Source: JAGDMJ01 sp963809695 (GTDB taxonomy: Bacteria; Bacteroidota; Ignavibacteria; UBA10030; UBA6906). From it: a DNA stretch of 64,000 nt. The DNA lies in contig CAWEKI010000010.1 of assembly GCA_963809695.1 (NCBI GenBank), positions 62,001-126,000 of the forward strand, written 5' to 3'. Shown piece after piece: positions 1 to 7,989 of this stretch (the stretch's first letter is position 1; every line of letters begins with the position of its first letter). The notes beneath the pieces were generated by a model. The model had not been told where the DNA came from. It was given only the letters and a program-made list of their open reading frames with translations, and did not search any database. A program made the position numbers and the translations under genes.

Positions 1-506
1 TTGCCAACGCTCCGCATGAGACGATCCTGGGCGCGAGTCTGACTGTCGTCGTGCCGTCGGGGCAATACTTCCCTGAAAAACTGATCAACCTGGGGGCCAA
101 CCGGTGGGCATTCAAGCCCGAGGTTGCATTGTCACACCCCTTCGGCGAAAAGTGGCTAGTGGATCTATACGCCGGTGTCTGGCTGTTCACCACCAACAAA
201 TCCTTCTACCCGGGTACGGCAGTACGAACTCAGGATCCAATGGCGGCGTTCCAGGGTCACCTGAGCTACAACGTCCTGCCCACGCTATGGGCGGCATTCG
301 ACATGACATTTTATGCCGGAGGCCGATCCACCCTGAACGGCTTGGGCAAGGATGATCGACAGAAGAACATGCGTTTCGGGGGAACGCTCGTCTTTCCGTT
401 GGCGAAGCGGCACTCTATGAAGATCGGGTATAGCACGGGAGCCATTGTCCGGATCGGCGCGAATTTCACGACCTTGTCCGTAGGATGGCAGATGTCCATG
501 TTTTAG
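1..506 (+). CDS. Partial outer-membrane protein, phenol-degradation MetA-like (C-terminal part)
   Basis: The reading frame is open from the first bases (codons begin at position 3) to the TAG at 504-506, so the gene starts upstream of the window. The GTG at 51 gives a 151-residue ORF but is probably internal. The visible 167 residues are alternating hydrophobic/aromatic beta strands. Landmarks are VVVPSGQYFPEKLINLGANR, RWAFKPEVALSHP and a terminal aromatic residue (MSMF). These resemble the putative MetA-pathway of phenol degradation family (PF13557), outer-membrane barrels thought to pass small hydrophobic compounds. The family call is from memory and the substrate is unknown. The C-terminal Phe suits outer-membrane insertion. 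The next gene on this strand lies beyond a 428 bp gap that holds a regulatory element. Confidence 0.6.
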   Translation, partial: ANAPHETILGASLTVVVPSGQYFPEKLINLGANRWAFKPEVALSHPFGEKWLVDLYAGVWLFTTNKSFYPGTAVRTQDPMAAFQGHLSYNVLPTLWAAFDMTFYAGGRSTLNGLGKDDRQKNMRFGGTLVFPLAKRHSMKIGYSTGAIVRIGANFTTLSVGWQMSMF

Positions 507-512
507 CAAAAA

Positions 513-546
513 GAGTAGCTAGTAATTAGTTAGTGGTTGGTGGCTG
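513..546. repeat. TAG/TGG-rich degenerate intergenic repeat
   Basis: A run of short units (agtagctagtaattagt, then tagtggttggtggctg) directly follows the stop of the first gene. Similar agtagtcag-type tracts occur in other intergenic regions of this window (9511-9532, 32725-32740, 46911-46932, 63645-63675). The function is unknown. Confidence 0.4.
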
Positions 547-714
547 TGGCGGATCGAGTTTACCAAACCGTGGAGCATCTTACCGACTTCGTCACAAAAG
601 AGTTTTGTTTGCTGGCATTCGGTCTCTGAGAGAATCTTCAGTCGGATAGCCAGCTCGGGTTGGGCCTTCAATCCAAATTCCTCGTTCCTTGGAAAACCGC
701 TGGTTACTGTTCTT

Positions 715-863
715 CAAAGACAAGATGCCGTCCCCAAGACTAGATATTGACCTTTTTCCAAGTCGCGTCTGGATTTCCAAATCTTCTGTCTGCTCCAAGT
801 CCTTTTATCTTAATGCGTTACACTGCAATCGGTCGGGTTCCGCCGTTGGCATGGATCTTGGAC
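715..863 (+). promoter_or_regulatory. Class 1 upstream block plus sigma-54-like promoter, copy 1 (before SulP)
   Basis: Copy 1 of the dispersed class 1 element. The upstream block at 715-752 is the most divergent copy at its left end but keeps AAGACTAGATATTGACC. The gap to the promoter is 95 bp and pyrimidine-rich. The promoter is TGGCAT at 848-853, five bases, then TTGGA at 859-863. It matches the sigma-54 consensus TGGCACG-N4-TTGCW except T for C in the -24 box and G for C at -12. A start site about 12 bp downstream would lie near 874, leaving a leader of about 60 nt before the SulP ATG at 935. The assignment rests on recurrence of the same architecture at 9534, 26478 and 63719. Confidence 0.65.
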
Positions 864-934
864 TGCTGAGAGGGGGGAAGAACGATTTAGAAAGCCCTCC
901 GGATTGGATCACTTTGAAGGCTCTGGTCACGCCT

Positions 935-2596
935 ATGCTGGACACACTCGTCGGGTATCAGAAGAGATGGCTGCGTCCGGATATCATCGCGGGGGTTACG
1001 ACAGCCGCCGTCATTATTCCCAAGGCCCTGGCCTACGCCACGGTGGCGGGAATGCCGGTACAAGTTGGAATGTACACTGCCTTCTTCCCGATGCTGATCT
1101 ACGTGCTGTTCGGCACGTCTCGTCCGCTTAGTGTCAGCACTACCGCGACGATCGCCGTCATTGTGGGCACCCAGCTCTCCCAAGTTGTGCCAGATGGCGA
1201 TCCCGCGTTGCTGGTGCAGGCCCTGGCAACGCTCACGTTCATGGTGGGAGGCATACTGCTCCTGGCGTCCTTGTTCCGCCTGGGGTTCCTCGCAAACTTC
1301 ATCTCAGAACCGGTGCTCATCGGCTTCAAAGGAGGGATCGGCCTGGTGATTGTGATGGACCAGCTCCCGAAGCTCCTGGGAGTGCACTTCGCGAAAGGAT
1401 CCTTCATCACCAACGTCGTTGGACTTGTGGGCCATCTCCCTGAGTTCTCGGGCCCCACCGTAGTCCTGGCGGCCATCACTGTTGCCGTCCTGGTAGTAAC
1501 AGAACGCCTTGCCCCGAAGGTGCCAGCCCCGCTCCTTGCAGTAGCCATCGGGATTGGTGGTGTTGCAATGTTCGGGTTGCACGATGTGGGCATTGCGACG
1601 ATCGGTCAGATTCCCAGCGGCTTCCCATCGATGACACTGCCTGATTTCTCTTTCGCGGCGCAGCTTTGGCCGGGAGCATTGGGCATCGCTCTAATGAGCT
1701 TCACCGAGACGATTGCCGCAGGAAGAGCGTTTTCGAAAAACGATGAGCCGGCTCCCCATCCAAATCAGGAGCTGCTTGCGACAGGCCTTGCAGGTGCTGG
1801 GGGCGCGTTGTTTGGGTCTCTCCCCCCAGGCGGCGGCACGTCACAAACTGCGGTGAACAGACGCGCCGGGGCACACACCCAGGTTGCGGAGATCGCTACT
1901 GCCGCGGTGGCGCTGACGACAATGTTATTCCTTGCCCCACTTCTCGGTCTCATGCCAGAGGCGACTCTGGCAGTGGTGGTTATCGTCTACTCCATTGGAC
2001 TGATTCAGCCTGCGGAGTTCCGGGCCGTCCTGAAAATCAGGCGGATGGAATTCCTGTGGGCCCTGGTGGCCCTCGTTGGAGTCGTACTGCTGGGCACGCT
2101 CAAAGGGATTATTGTGGCCATAGCAGTATCGCTCGTAGCTCTTGCATACCAGGCGACTAACCCGCGCGTGTTTGCGTTGGGACGGAAGCAGGGGACGAAT
2201 GTGTTTCGCCCGCTCTCGAAAGCGCACTCGGAAGACGAAACGTTCCCGGGGTTGTTGCTCCTTCGTATGGAAGGACGAGCCTTCTTCATGAATATAGGTC
2301 AGATCATACAGAAAATTGACCAGTTTGTCGACAAGGGGAACCCAAAGGTCGTCGCGCTCCATATGCGCGCTGTAATCGACCTCGAGTATACCGCGCTCAA
2401 AGCGCTTTCCGAAGCCGAGAGGAAAATGCGGGAGCGCAATGTGATCCTCTGGCTGGTGGGGCTGAATCCTGAGGTGCTGGCGACCGTCCGACGATCTCCG
2501 CTCGGCAAGATTCTGGGACACGAGAGAATGTTTTTCAATCTTGAAACGGCAGTGGAAACCTACCTGAAATCATCAATTCCGAAGGCGCCTGCCTGA
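935..2596 (+). CDS. SulP-family anion transporter with STAS domain
   Basis: Inner-membrane transporter of the SulP/SLC26 family (sulfate, bicarbonate or other anions), about 553 residues from the ATG at 935. The N-terminal half has the family's transmembrane core: TTAAVIIPKALAYATVAGMP (TM1), then a GFKGGIGLVI segment and the PHPNQELLATGLAG / GGGTSQTAVNRRAGAHT region typical of the sulfate transporter domain. The last about 125 residues form a cytoplasmic STAS domain (VVALHMRAVIDLEYTALKAL). The frame is open back to 689, but the region before 935 overlaps the conserved promoter element at 848-863, so a start upstream of it is unlikely. A GAAGG at 916-920 precedes 935 at a rather long spacing. 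The carried anion cannot be deduced; the sulfatases elsewhere in the window make sulfate plausible, but that is inference. Confidence 0.88.
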   Translation: MLDTLVGYQKRWLRPDIIAGVTTAAVIIPKALAYATVAGMPVQVGMYTAFFPMLIYVLFGTSRPLSVSTTATIAVIVGTQLSQVVPDGDPALLVQALATLTFMVGGILLLASLFRLGFLANFISEPVLIGFKGGIGLVIVMDQLPKLLGVHFAKGSFITNVVGLVGHLPEFSGPTVVLAAITVAVLVVTERLAPKVPAPLLAVAIGIGGVAMFGLHDVGIATIGQIPSGFPSMTLPDFSFAAQLWPGALGIALMSFTETIAAGRAFSKNDEPAPHPNQELLATGLAGAGGALFGSLPPGGGTSQTAVNRRAGAHTQVAEIATAAVALTTMLFLAPLLGLMPEATLAVVVIVYSIGLIQPAEFRAVLKIRRMEFLWALVALVGVVLLGTLKGIIVAIAVSLVALAYQATNPRVFALGRKQGTNVFRPLSKAHSEDETFPGLLLLRMEGRAFFMNIGQIIQKIDQFVDKGNPKVVALHMRAVIDLEYTALKALSEAERKMRERNVILWLVGLNPEVLATVRRSPLGKILGHERMFFNLETAVETYLKSSIPKAPA

Positions 2597-2672
2597 TGAG
2601 AACACACCTCCCCGGGCAGAAGAGGTCAGGTACTGCGCAAGCTGCATTCGTGGGCAAAGACTATCAAACGCC

Positions 2673-2693
2673 ATATGATGGATCTTGGTTAAT
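2673..2693 (+). promoter_or_regulatory. Partial class 1 promoter box before porin gene
   Basis: ATGGATCTTGGTTAAT at 2678-2693 is identical over 16 bases to the promoter box of the element at 63858-63873. The -24 box is degraded (TATGATGG instead of CTGGCATGG), and no upstream block is visible about 98 bp ahead. It may be a decayed copy of the sigma-54-like element or a chance match. It lies 30 bp before the porin ATG. Confidence 0.3.
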
Positions 2694-2722
2694 CCTGACT
2701 GTCAATAGTTCAGAATAAGGCA

Positions 2723-4027
2723 ATGATCAGGACTATGCGATCCCAAACATGGAAGTCCAAGACAACCTCGGTCCTCGTTGTAGGCATCCTCATGTTCCCA
2801 CCGGCATCTGCCAGATCCCAGGGACCGACTGGGGGAGCCGGAGGCTCTGCACTTGAAGACACCATTGTTGCAGGCGAAGCGTCAGTTGAGCCACCGGCGA
2901 GAAGTCTCGTGGCGTGGAATGAGTATGACGGACCGCTGTTTTCACTACGGGCTGGGCTTGGCTTCCTTGTGGATGCTGCGACTTTTTCGCAGAATCAACA
3001 AAGCCGGGACCAGATTCAAATGGAGCCCGGCGTAAAGGTGAGGGATTTTCGCATTCTACTGAAAGGTGCACTGAAATTCGAGCGGCACGTGACCTGGACC
3101 TGCGGCATCATGTATGATGGTGCGGCAGATTCATGGCTCTTCCGCGAGACCGGGATCATGGTGGCGATTCCAGAGTTGTGGGGACACGTCTTTGTCGGTC
3201 GGACGAAGGAAGGCTTCTCTCTCAACAAAGTCATGGTCGGCTATGCGGGCTGGACAATGGAGAGAGCGACCATTACTGACGCGACTGTCCCGATTCTTGC
3301 TGACGGCATCAAGTGGCTTGGCTATCTTCCCAGTCACCGGGTGCTCTGGAACATCGGGTGGTTTGGCGATCGGATCTCTGAAGGTCAGTCCTTCTCGACC
3401 TACGAACACCAATTTGTTGTGCGGTTGGCCTGGCTGCCGATCCTTCCAGGCCAAGGTGTAACGCTTCTGCACGTTGGTTTGAACGCCCGCTATGGAAATG
3501 TGAACAACGGCACAGTACAACTTCGGTCGCGACCAGAAGTGAACATCGCTCCGTACTTCGTCGATACCGGGAAATTTCCAGCCGATCATACATCGATGCT
3601 GGGATGGGAAGCATATTACCAGAATGGCCCTCTTCTGATGGGCACGGAATATTTCTTCCAGAAAGTCAGCTCTCCGGACGCGGGGAATCCGTTGTTTCAC
3701 GGAGGCGATATAGTCGCGACCTGGCTCATCACAGGCGAGACGCGCGCCTACAACACGATCGGCGGATTTTTCAAGGCCGTCTCTCCTTCGAAAACAGTGT
3801 TTGATGGGGGGCCGGGAGCGTGGGAGGCTGTGCTGCGTTTTTCCTATATCGACCTGGACAGCGGAACTCTTCACGGTGGAAAGTTCTGGAGGATTACCCC
3901 CATGATCAACTGGCACCTCTCTGATCAAGTCAGGCTGGAATTCACTTATGGGATCGGCTCTCTTGACCGGTTCAGCACCAGTGGAATAACCCATTTCTTT
4001 CAGGGACGGATCCAGACGCAATTGTAA
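2723..4027 (+). CDS. Phosphate-selective porin O/P-like outer-membrane protein
   Basis: 434-residue secreted protein. The N-terminus has a basic region and hydrophobic core (TTSVLVVGILMFPPASARSQ), then a mature beta-rich chain with the layout of porin O/P family members (PF07396): an early FRILLKGALKFERHVTWTCG strand, an ELWGHVFVGRTKEGFSLNK strand, then a long barrel ending in FFQGRIQTQL. It is expected to form an outer-membrane channel for anions. It is followed after 1 bp by the ThrE-like gene, so the two are probably cotranscribed, and it lies 126 bp after SulP. The family is assigned by recall of its pattern, not by alignment. The start is the first ATG of the frame and several downstream starts exist. 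Confidence 0.65.
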   Translation: MIRTMRSQTWKSKTTSVLVVGILMFPPASARSQGPTGGAGGSALEDTIVAGEASVEPPARSLVAWNEYDGPLFSLRAGLGFLVDAATFSQNQQSRDQIQMEPGVKVRDFRILLKGALKFERHVTWTCGIMYDGAADSWLFRETGIMVAIPELWGHVFVGRTKEGFSLNKVMVGYAGWTMERATITDATVPILADGIKWLGYLPSHRVLWNIGWFGDRISEGQSFSTYEHQFVVRLAWLPILPGQGVTLLHVGLNARYGNVNNGTVQLRSRPEVNIAPYFVDTGKFPADHTSMLGWEAYYQNGPLLMGTEYFFQKVSSPDAGNPLFHGGDIVATWLITGETRAYNTIGGFFKAVSPSKTVFDGGPGAWEAVLRFSYIDLDSGTLHGGKFWRITPMINWHLSDQVRLEFTYGIGSLDRFSTSGITHFFQGRIQTQL

Positions 4028-4028
4028 G

Positions 4029-5330
4029 ATGACTCCGCAATCGACGCCCATAGAAGCTCCTGGAAAGCCGATGATGCCTCCTGATAGGGTGTTTGATCTG
4101 CTTCAATCGGCCGCACGCCTGTTGCTGGGATATAGCGCGCGGAGCGAAATGATCAGGCGTCAGATGGAACGGCTTGCGAAGCACCTTGGCATCGAAGCGT
4201 CTGCCTTCGTGACGTATCGTGAGATTCATCTCTTCGGACAACACGGCTGGGCCTGCCGCGTTACTGCTCCTGAACTCCGCCTCAACGCCACGGTCAACCT
4301 CGACACGTTGCGTGTAATAGACGACTTTTGCACCGATCGCATTGATCTGGAGAACGCGATCGAGCAATTCGAGAAGATCGAACGCAAGGCCCCCGAATAT
4401 GGGCTCTGGTTGCTTGCTCTCATCTTCGGTCTCGGTGCTTCGGCACTTGCCTGGATCCTCGGTGCTGACTGGGGAGCAATGGCAGTGAGCGGTGTCGCTT
4501 CTGCGCTGGGGTTAGTTGCGCGAAAAGAACTTGGTAGACGGCACATGTCGTTCTTCGTGCTTCCTTTTGCTGCTGGACTGATCGGCGCACTTCTTGGAGG
4601 CATTGCCATCCGTCTCGGCTGGACCGAAACCGCTGGAATTTGTCTGGTCGTTCCTGCACTCATGCTTGTACCGGGGCCTCATTTGATTCTGGGCGCCCAG
4701 GAAATGTTGGAGAATCACATGCAGGCTGGGCTTGCTCGCCTGGCCCTTGCCGTGACCATTCTGGTTGCTGCGGCGCTGGGAGTGCTTGCCGGGGTGAGGA
4801 CTGTGCTGGAAACCTCAGGTCTCACAGCGACTTCTTCTGCCGGGATGCAGCTTACACTTCCATTGGATATGGTGCTGGCCGGGTTGGCAGCCTGTGCATT
4901 CGGTGCCTTTTACAACACGCCGAGGCATGTGCTATGGACTGCGATTGTTTGTGGGATGGTTGGCCACGGGATTCGGTATGCTGGCATGGAGCAAGGCATG
5001 AGTCAGGTGCTTGCGACATTGCTGGGCTGCCTGGCTATTGGAGTGGCCGCGGCGGTGGCTGCTGATCGCTTTCGACTTCCCTTTGCGACCGTTGCTTTTG
5101 CGGGGGCCGTGCCCATGATGCCCGGGCTCTTCATCTATGAGAGTTTTGCAGGGGCACTCGCGATATCGGCGGCCGGTAGGGGTGCGGATCCTGCCGTGGT
5201 TGCGACTTCGGTGGCCCTCTTCGTAAAAGCAGCTTTCGTTGTCGGAGCTATGGTGATCGGGCTCCTCCTGGGTGCCCATGTCGCGGGATGGGTTGAGGAT
5301 GTTACAGGCACGCGTGTGCCAGAGGATTGA
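4029..5330 (+). CDS. Threonine/serine exporter (ThrE family) membrane protein
   Basis: 433-residue inner-membrane protein. Residues about 15-115 are a soluble domain (VFDLLQSAARLLLGYSARSE... ASAFVTYREIHLF) like the N-terminal part of ThrE/YjjP proteins (DUF1212). About ten hydrophobic segments follow, including ALIFGLGASALAWILGADW and VVPALMLVPGPHLILGAQ. The second half (from about 270: DMVLAGLAACAFGAFYNTP ... FATVAFAGAVPMMPGLFIYE) matches the YjjB/ThrE_2 part, so both modules are fused in one chain as in Corynebacterium ThrE. The expected role is export of threonine, serine or related small metabolites. The ATG lies one base after the porin stop, suggesting translational coupling. Substrate specificity is not shown by the sequence. 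Confidence 0.8.
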   Translation: MTPQSTPIEAPGKPMMPPDRVFDLLQSAARLLLGYSARSEMIRRQMERLAKHLGIEASAFVTYREIHLFGQHGWACRVTAPELRLNATVNLDTLRVIDDFCTDRIDLENAIEQFEKIERKAPEYGLWLLALIFGLGASALAWILGADWGAMAVSGVASALGLVARKELGRRHMSFFVLPFAAGLIGALLGGIAIRLGWTETAGICLVVPALMLVPGPHLILGAQEMLENHMQAGLARLALAVTILVAAALGVLAGVRTVLETSGLTATSSAGMQLTLPLDMVLAGLAACAFGAFYNTPRHVLWTAIVCGMVGHGIRYAGMEQGMSQVLATLLGCLAIGVAAAVAADRFRLPFATVAFAGAVPMMPGLFIYESFAGALAISAAGRGADPAVVATSVALFVKAAFVVGAMVIGLLLGAHVAGWVEDVTGTRVPED

Positions 5331-5390
5331 TCGGAGGATCGGGTTTCGTTGGACGGAAAAGATTTCACTACTACGTCGAAAGGAGAAACC

Positions 5391-6470
5391 ATGTCGTTAA
5401 TAACAGCCAACGGTGGGTCGGACGAAAAGCTCTTCGTTTCCAAAGTTGTCGAGGCGAGCATCAGGATCGCGGTCATCGGCGTCCTTGTTCTACTCTGCTA
5501 CCGCATCGTATCTCCTTTTGTTGGGCCAATCGTCTGGGCGATGATCATCGCGGTCGCAGCGTATCCCACATACCTGAAGATCGAACACCGCTTACACGGC
5601 CGCAGAGGGCTTGCGGCGACCATTATGACGGTCATGATGCTTCTGATCATGATTGTGCCAGCGTGGCTTCTGGCAGGTACATTCATCAGTGGACTCAACG
5701 GGCTGGCGGTCCAGTTGAAGGAGGGGGCGCTGACAATTCCTCCGCCTCCTCCTTCTGTTGAGTCCTGGCCCGTGATCGGAAAGCAGCTGTCCGCCCTCTG
5801 GGCGGGAGCTGCGCAAAACCTCGGTAAGACACTTGTGCAATATGCTACCGAGATAAAGGAGGCGGGAATGTGGCTCCTTTCCGCTGCCGGGCAAATGGGC
5901 GTTGCAGTCTTTCTCTTTTTTGTTTCGGTGATCATTGCTGGCGTGATGCTCGCGTATGCGGAAGGAGGCAAACGATTCTTGCACAGCCTTGCGCATCGTT
6001 TGGCGGGGCAGGGAGGAGACGATCTCGTTCGTGTTGCAGGTTCGACCGTGCGCAGCGTGTTCCGCGGCATTCTCGGCGTTGCTTTCATTCAAGCCGTGCT
6101 GGCCGGCCTGGGACTCCTGGTTGCAGGAATACCGGGTGCCGGGCTCTGGGCCTTTCTCTGCCTGATACTTTGCGTCGTGCAGATCGGCACACTCCCGGTT
6201 CTGCTTCCGGCAGCGATCTATATGTGGGCTACCGCTGATACACTGCCTGCGGTTCTGTTCACAATATGGGCTGTCTTTGTCGGAATCAGCGACAATCTTC
6301 TAAAGCCTCTCCTGCTGGGGCGGGGTACAGAAGCTCCCATGCTTATCGTTCTTATCGGGTCCATCGGAGGCTTCATCGCCATTGGCGTGGTTGGATTGTT
6401 CGTAGGAGCTGTGGTCTTAAGCCTCGGATACAGTCTGTTCAAGGGGTGGCTGGCAAGTGCTGAAGCCTGA
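5391..6470 (+). CDS. AI-2E family transporter (PerM/TqsA-like)
   Basis: 359-residue membrane protein of the AI-2E/PerM family (PF01594). It has an N-terminal hydrophobic pair (VSPFVGPIVWAMIIAVAAYP, then AATIMTVMMLLIMIVPAWLL), a periplasmic/amphipathic middle region, and four or five more helices. The C-terminal GISDNLLKPLLLGRGTEAP followed by LIGSIGGFIAIGVVGLFVGA is the family signature. Members export autoinducer-2 or act as sodium/proton antiporters, so the exact role is open. The frame extends to a TTG at 5349, but the ATG at 5391 has a strong AAAGGAG at ideal spacing. It is 60 bp after the ThrE-like gene and probably the last gene of the porin-ThrE transcription unit, ahead of the hairpin at 6514. 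Confidence 0.85.
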   Translation: MSLITANGGSDEKLFVSKVVEASIRIAVIGVLVLLCYRIVSPFVGPIVWAMIIAVAAYPTYLKIEHRLHGRRGLAATIMTVMMLLIMIVPAWLLAGTFISGLNGLAVQLKEGALTIPPPPPSVESWPVIGKQLSALWAGAAQNLGKTLVQYATEIKEAGMWLLSAAGQMGVAVFLFFVSVIIAGVMLAYAEGGKRFLHSLAHRLAGQGGDDLVRVAGSTVRSVFRGILGVAFIQAVLAGLGLLVAGIPGAGLWAFLCLILCVVQIGTLPVLLPAAIYMWATADTLPAVLFTIWAVFVGISDNLLKPLLLGRGTEAPMLIVLIGSIGGFIAIGVVGLFVGAVVLSLGYSLFKGWLASAEA

Positions 6471-6513
6471 TACCATACGGGGATAGAGATCCCGGTGTCG
6501 TCGAAATCTGTTG

Positions 6514-6543
6514 TCGGGTAGTATGCCTGGCTATACTGCCCGA
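6514..6543 (+). terminator. Stem-loop after AI-2E family gene
   Basis: TCGGGTAGTAT at 6514-6524 pairs with ATACTGCCCGA at 6533-6543 (11 bp with one G-U), with an 8-nt loop. The sequence after it (TTCATTT) is only weakly T-rich. It lies 44 bp after the preceding stop and is best read as a terminator, though a leader structure for the next gene (ATG 6571) is possible. Confidence 0.55.
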
Positions 6544-6570
6544 TTCATTTGATGTAACTGGAGGTTCATC

Positions 6571-7989
6571 ATGAGAAATGCCAATGATAGGAGTACCTGT
6601 CGTGACGTCTCTTGGCTGTCAAGCGCAATTATCCTCGCTCTGATTGTCAGCCTGCAATCCGCACGGGCTCAGGATACACAGTACTGGAACCTTCAATACG
6701 GTACCCGATCGACACTCCTTGGCGGCGCAGTTATCGGTAGTGTTTCGGACCTGAGCGCAACATATTACAATCCGGGAGCACTCGGACTCAACAAAGCGGG
6801 TGGTCTCCTCCTGAGCACTGGTGTTTATGAAGGAAATTCATTGAAGCTTGAGGGCTCAGGGGTCGAGAAGCGACAGATTTCCAGTTTCGGGTTCGACGTT
6901 TCACCCAGCCTCGTGGCTGGGCGTCTCGCGGCGGACAGTAGTTCGGCGGACCGCCTGGCGTATTCCCTCCTGACACGCCAGCGTGCGAATGTTGACCTCC
7001 AGTGGCGCTTTGTTGGCACCAAGGAGACTATACCGGGTGTCCGAGGCTCGGGTTCAGTCTCACAGCAAGCTGCATTGCTCCAGAATCTTAGCGAGATATG
7101 GGCCGGATTCACCTGGTCCAGGGCCCTGAGCCCGGTAGTTGGGATCGGCGTAACGACATATTTCGCGCTACGGTCACAAACAAAAGGTGTGACGCTGTCA
7201 ACGACTGCCCTGACAGACTCTAGCGGAGTTGCGGGACTGACATACGAAAACAATTATGACTACTACAATGTCCGTGTCTTGTGGAAAGCGGGGTTGGCGG
7301 TCGACCTTTCGCCGCTCTCCCTGGGGGTTTCACTCACCACATCCAGCTTGAATTTGTTTGGTAGCGGTTCTGCCTACGTTAACGCGCTGTCCAGCGGGCT
7401 CGATGCGAACGGGGATGGCGTTCCCGATCAGCTCTTTGTGGCAGACTATCAGGAAAAGCTCTCTTCACTCTATCATAGTTCCTGGGCGGTCGGGGTTGGA
7501 GCTTCCTACCAGCTGGACAAATTCCGATTCGACGTTTCGGCGGAATGGTACGCGGCGGTAAGCAGGTTCAATGTGCTTGAACCAGCAGCGTTTGCCGCTC
7601 AGTCGACCGGCAAGCAATATCAAAACACCCTGTCAGCTGCTCTCCAATCGGTTCTGGACTTCGGTGGAGGCGTCGAATACGTTTCGGGCGAGCACACTTC
7701 CTGGTATGCCAGCATCATTACAGACAATTCAGGTTTGAATGGGGGAGCGGGAACAAATTTCGCTATAAGTTCTATCGACTATATCAGCGTAACTGGCGGT
7801 GGAATTTTCAGCATTGGGAGGTCGAAGATCACGCTCGGTCTCGGGTATACTTTCGGGAGCAGTCCAATATCGTTCAGCGATAATCCTATTCTCAACGCTG
7901 CCACAGGGAAGGTTTACACTGTGGCCTCGGGAACAACACTGACCTCAACCAGGCTGAAAATGGTGTTCGCTTTCTCGTATGATGTCTAG
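6571..7989 (+). CDS. FadL/OmpP1-like outer-membrane transport protein
   Basis: 472 residues with a cleavable signal peptide (AIILALIVSLQSARAQ). The mature N-terminus DTQYWNLQYGTRSTLLGGAV and the SDLSATYYNPGALGL segment match the start of FadL/OMPP1-type barrels, where an N-terminal hatch with an NPA/NPG motif precedes a 14-strand barrel. Alternating hydrophobic strands run to the end. The likely role is passage of hydrophobic compounds through the outer membrane. A GGAGG stands at proper spacing before the ATG. The stop codon overlaps the stop of the convergent phosphofructokinase gene by two bases, leaving no room for an intergenic terminator. Confidence 0.75.
   Translation: MRNANDRSTCRDVSWLSSAIILALIVSLQSARAQDTQYWNLQYGTRSTLLGGAVIGSVSDLSATYYNPGALGLNKAGGLLLSTGVYEGNSLKLEGSGVEKRQISSFGFDVSPSLVAGRLAADSSSADRLAYSLLTRQRANVDLQWRFVGTKETIPGVRGSGSVSQQAALLQNLSEIWAGFTWSRALSPVVGIGVTTYFALRSQTKGVTLSTTALTDSSGVAGLTYENNYDYYNVRVLWKAGLAVDLSPLSLGVSLTTSSLNLFGSGSAYVNALSSGLDANGDGVPDQLFVADYQEKLSSLYHSSWAVGVGASYQLDKFRFDVSAEWYAAVSRFNVLEPAAFAAQSTGKQYQNTLSAALQSVLDFGGGVEYVSGEHTSWYASIITDNSGLNGGAGTNFAISSIDYISVTGGGIFSIGRSKITLGLGYTFGSSPISFSDNPILNAATGKVYTVASGTTLTSTRLKMVFAFSYDV

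Noticed and set aside
689..934. N-terminal extension of the SulP ORF (start at 689)
   Set aside because: It crosses the conserved promoter element, has no family similarity and no ribosome site; the ATG at 935 is used instead.
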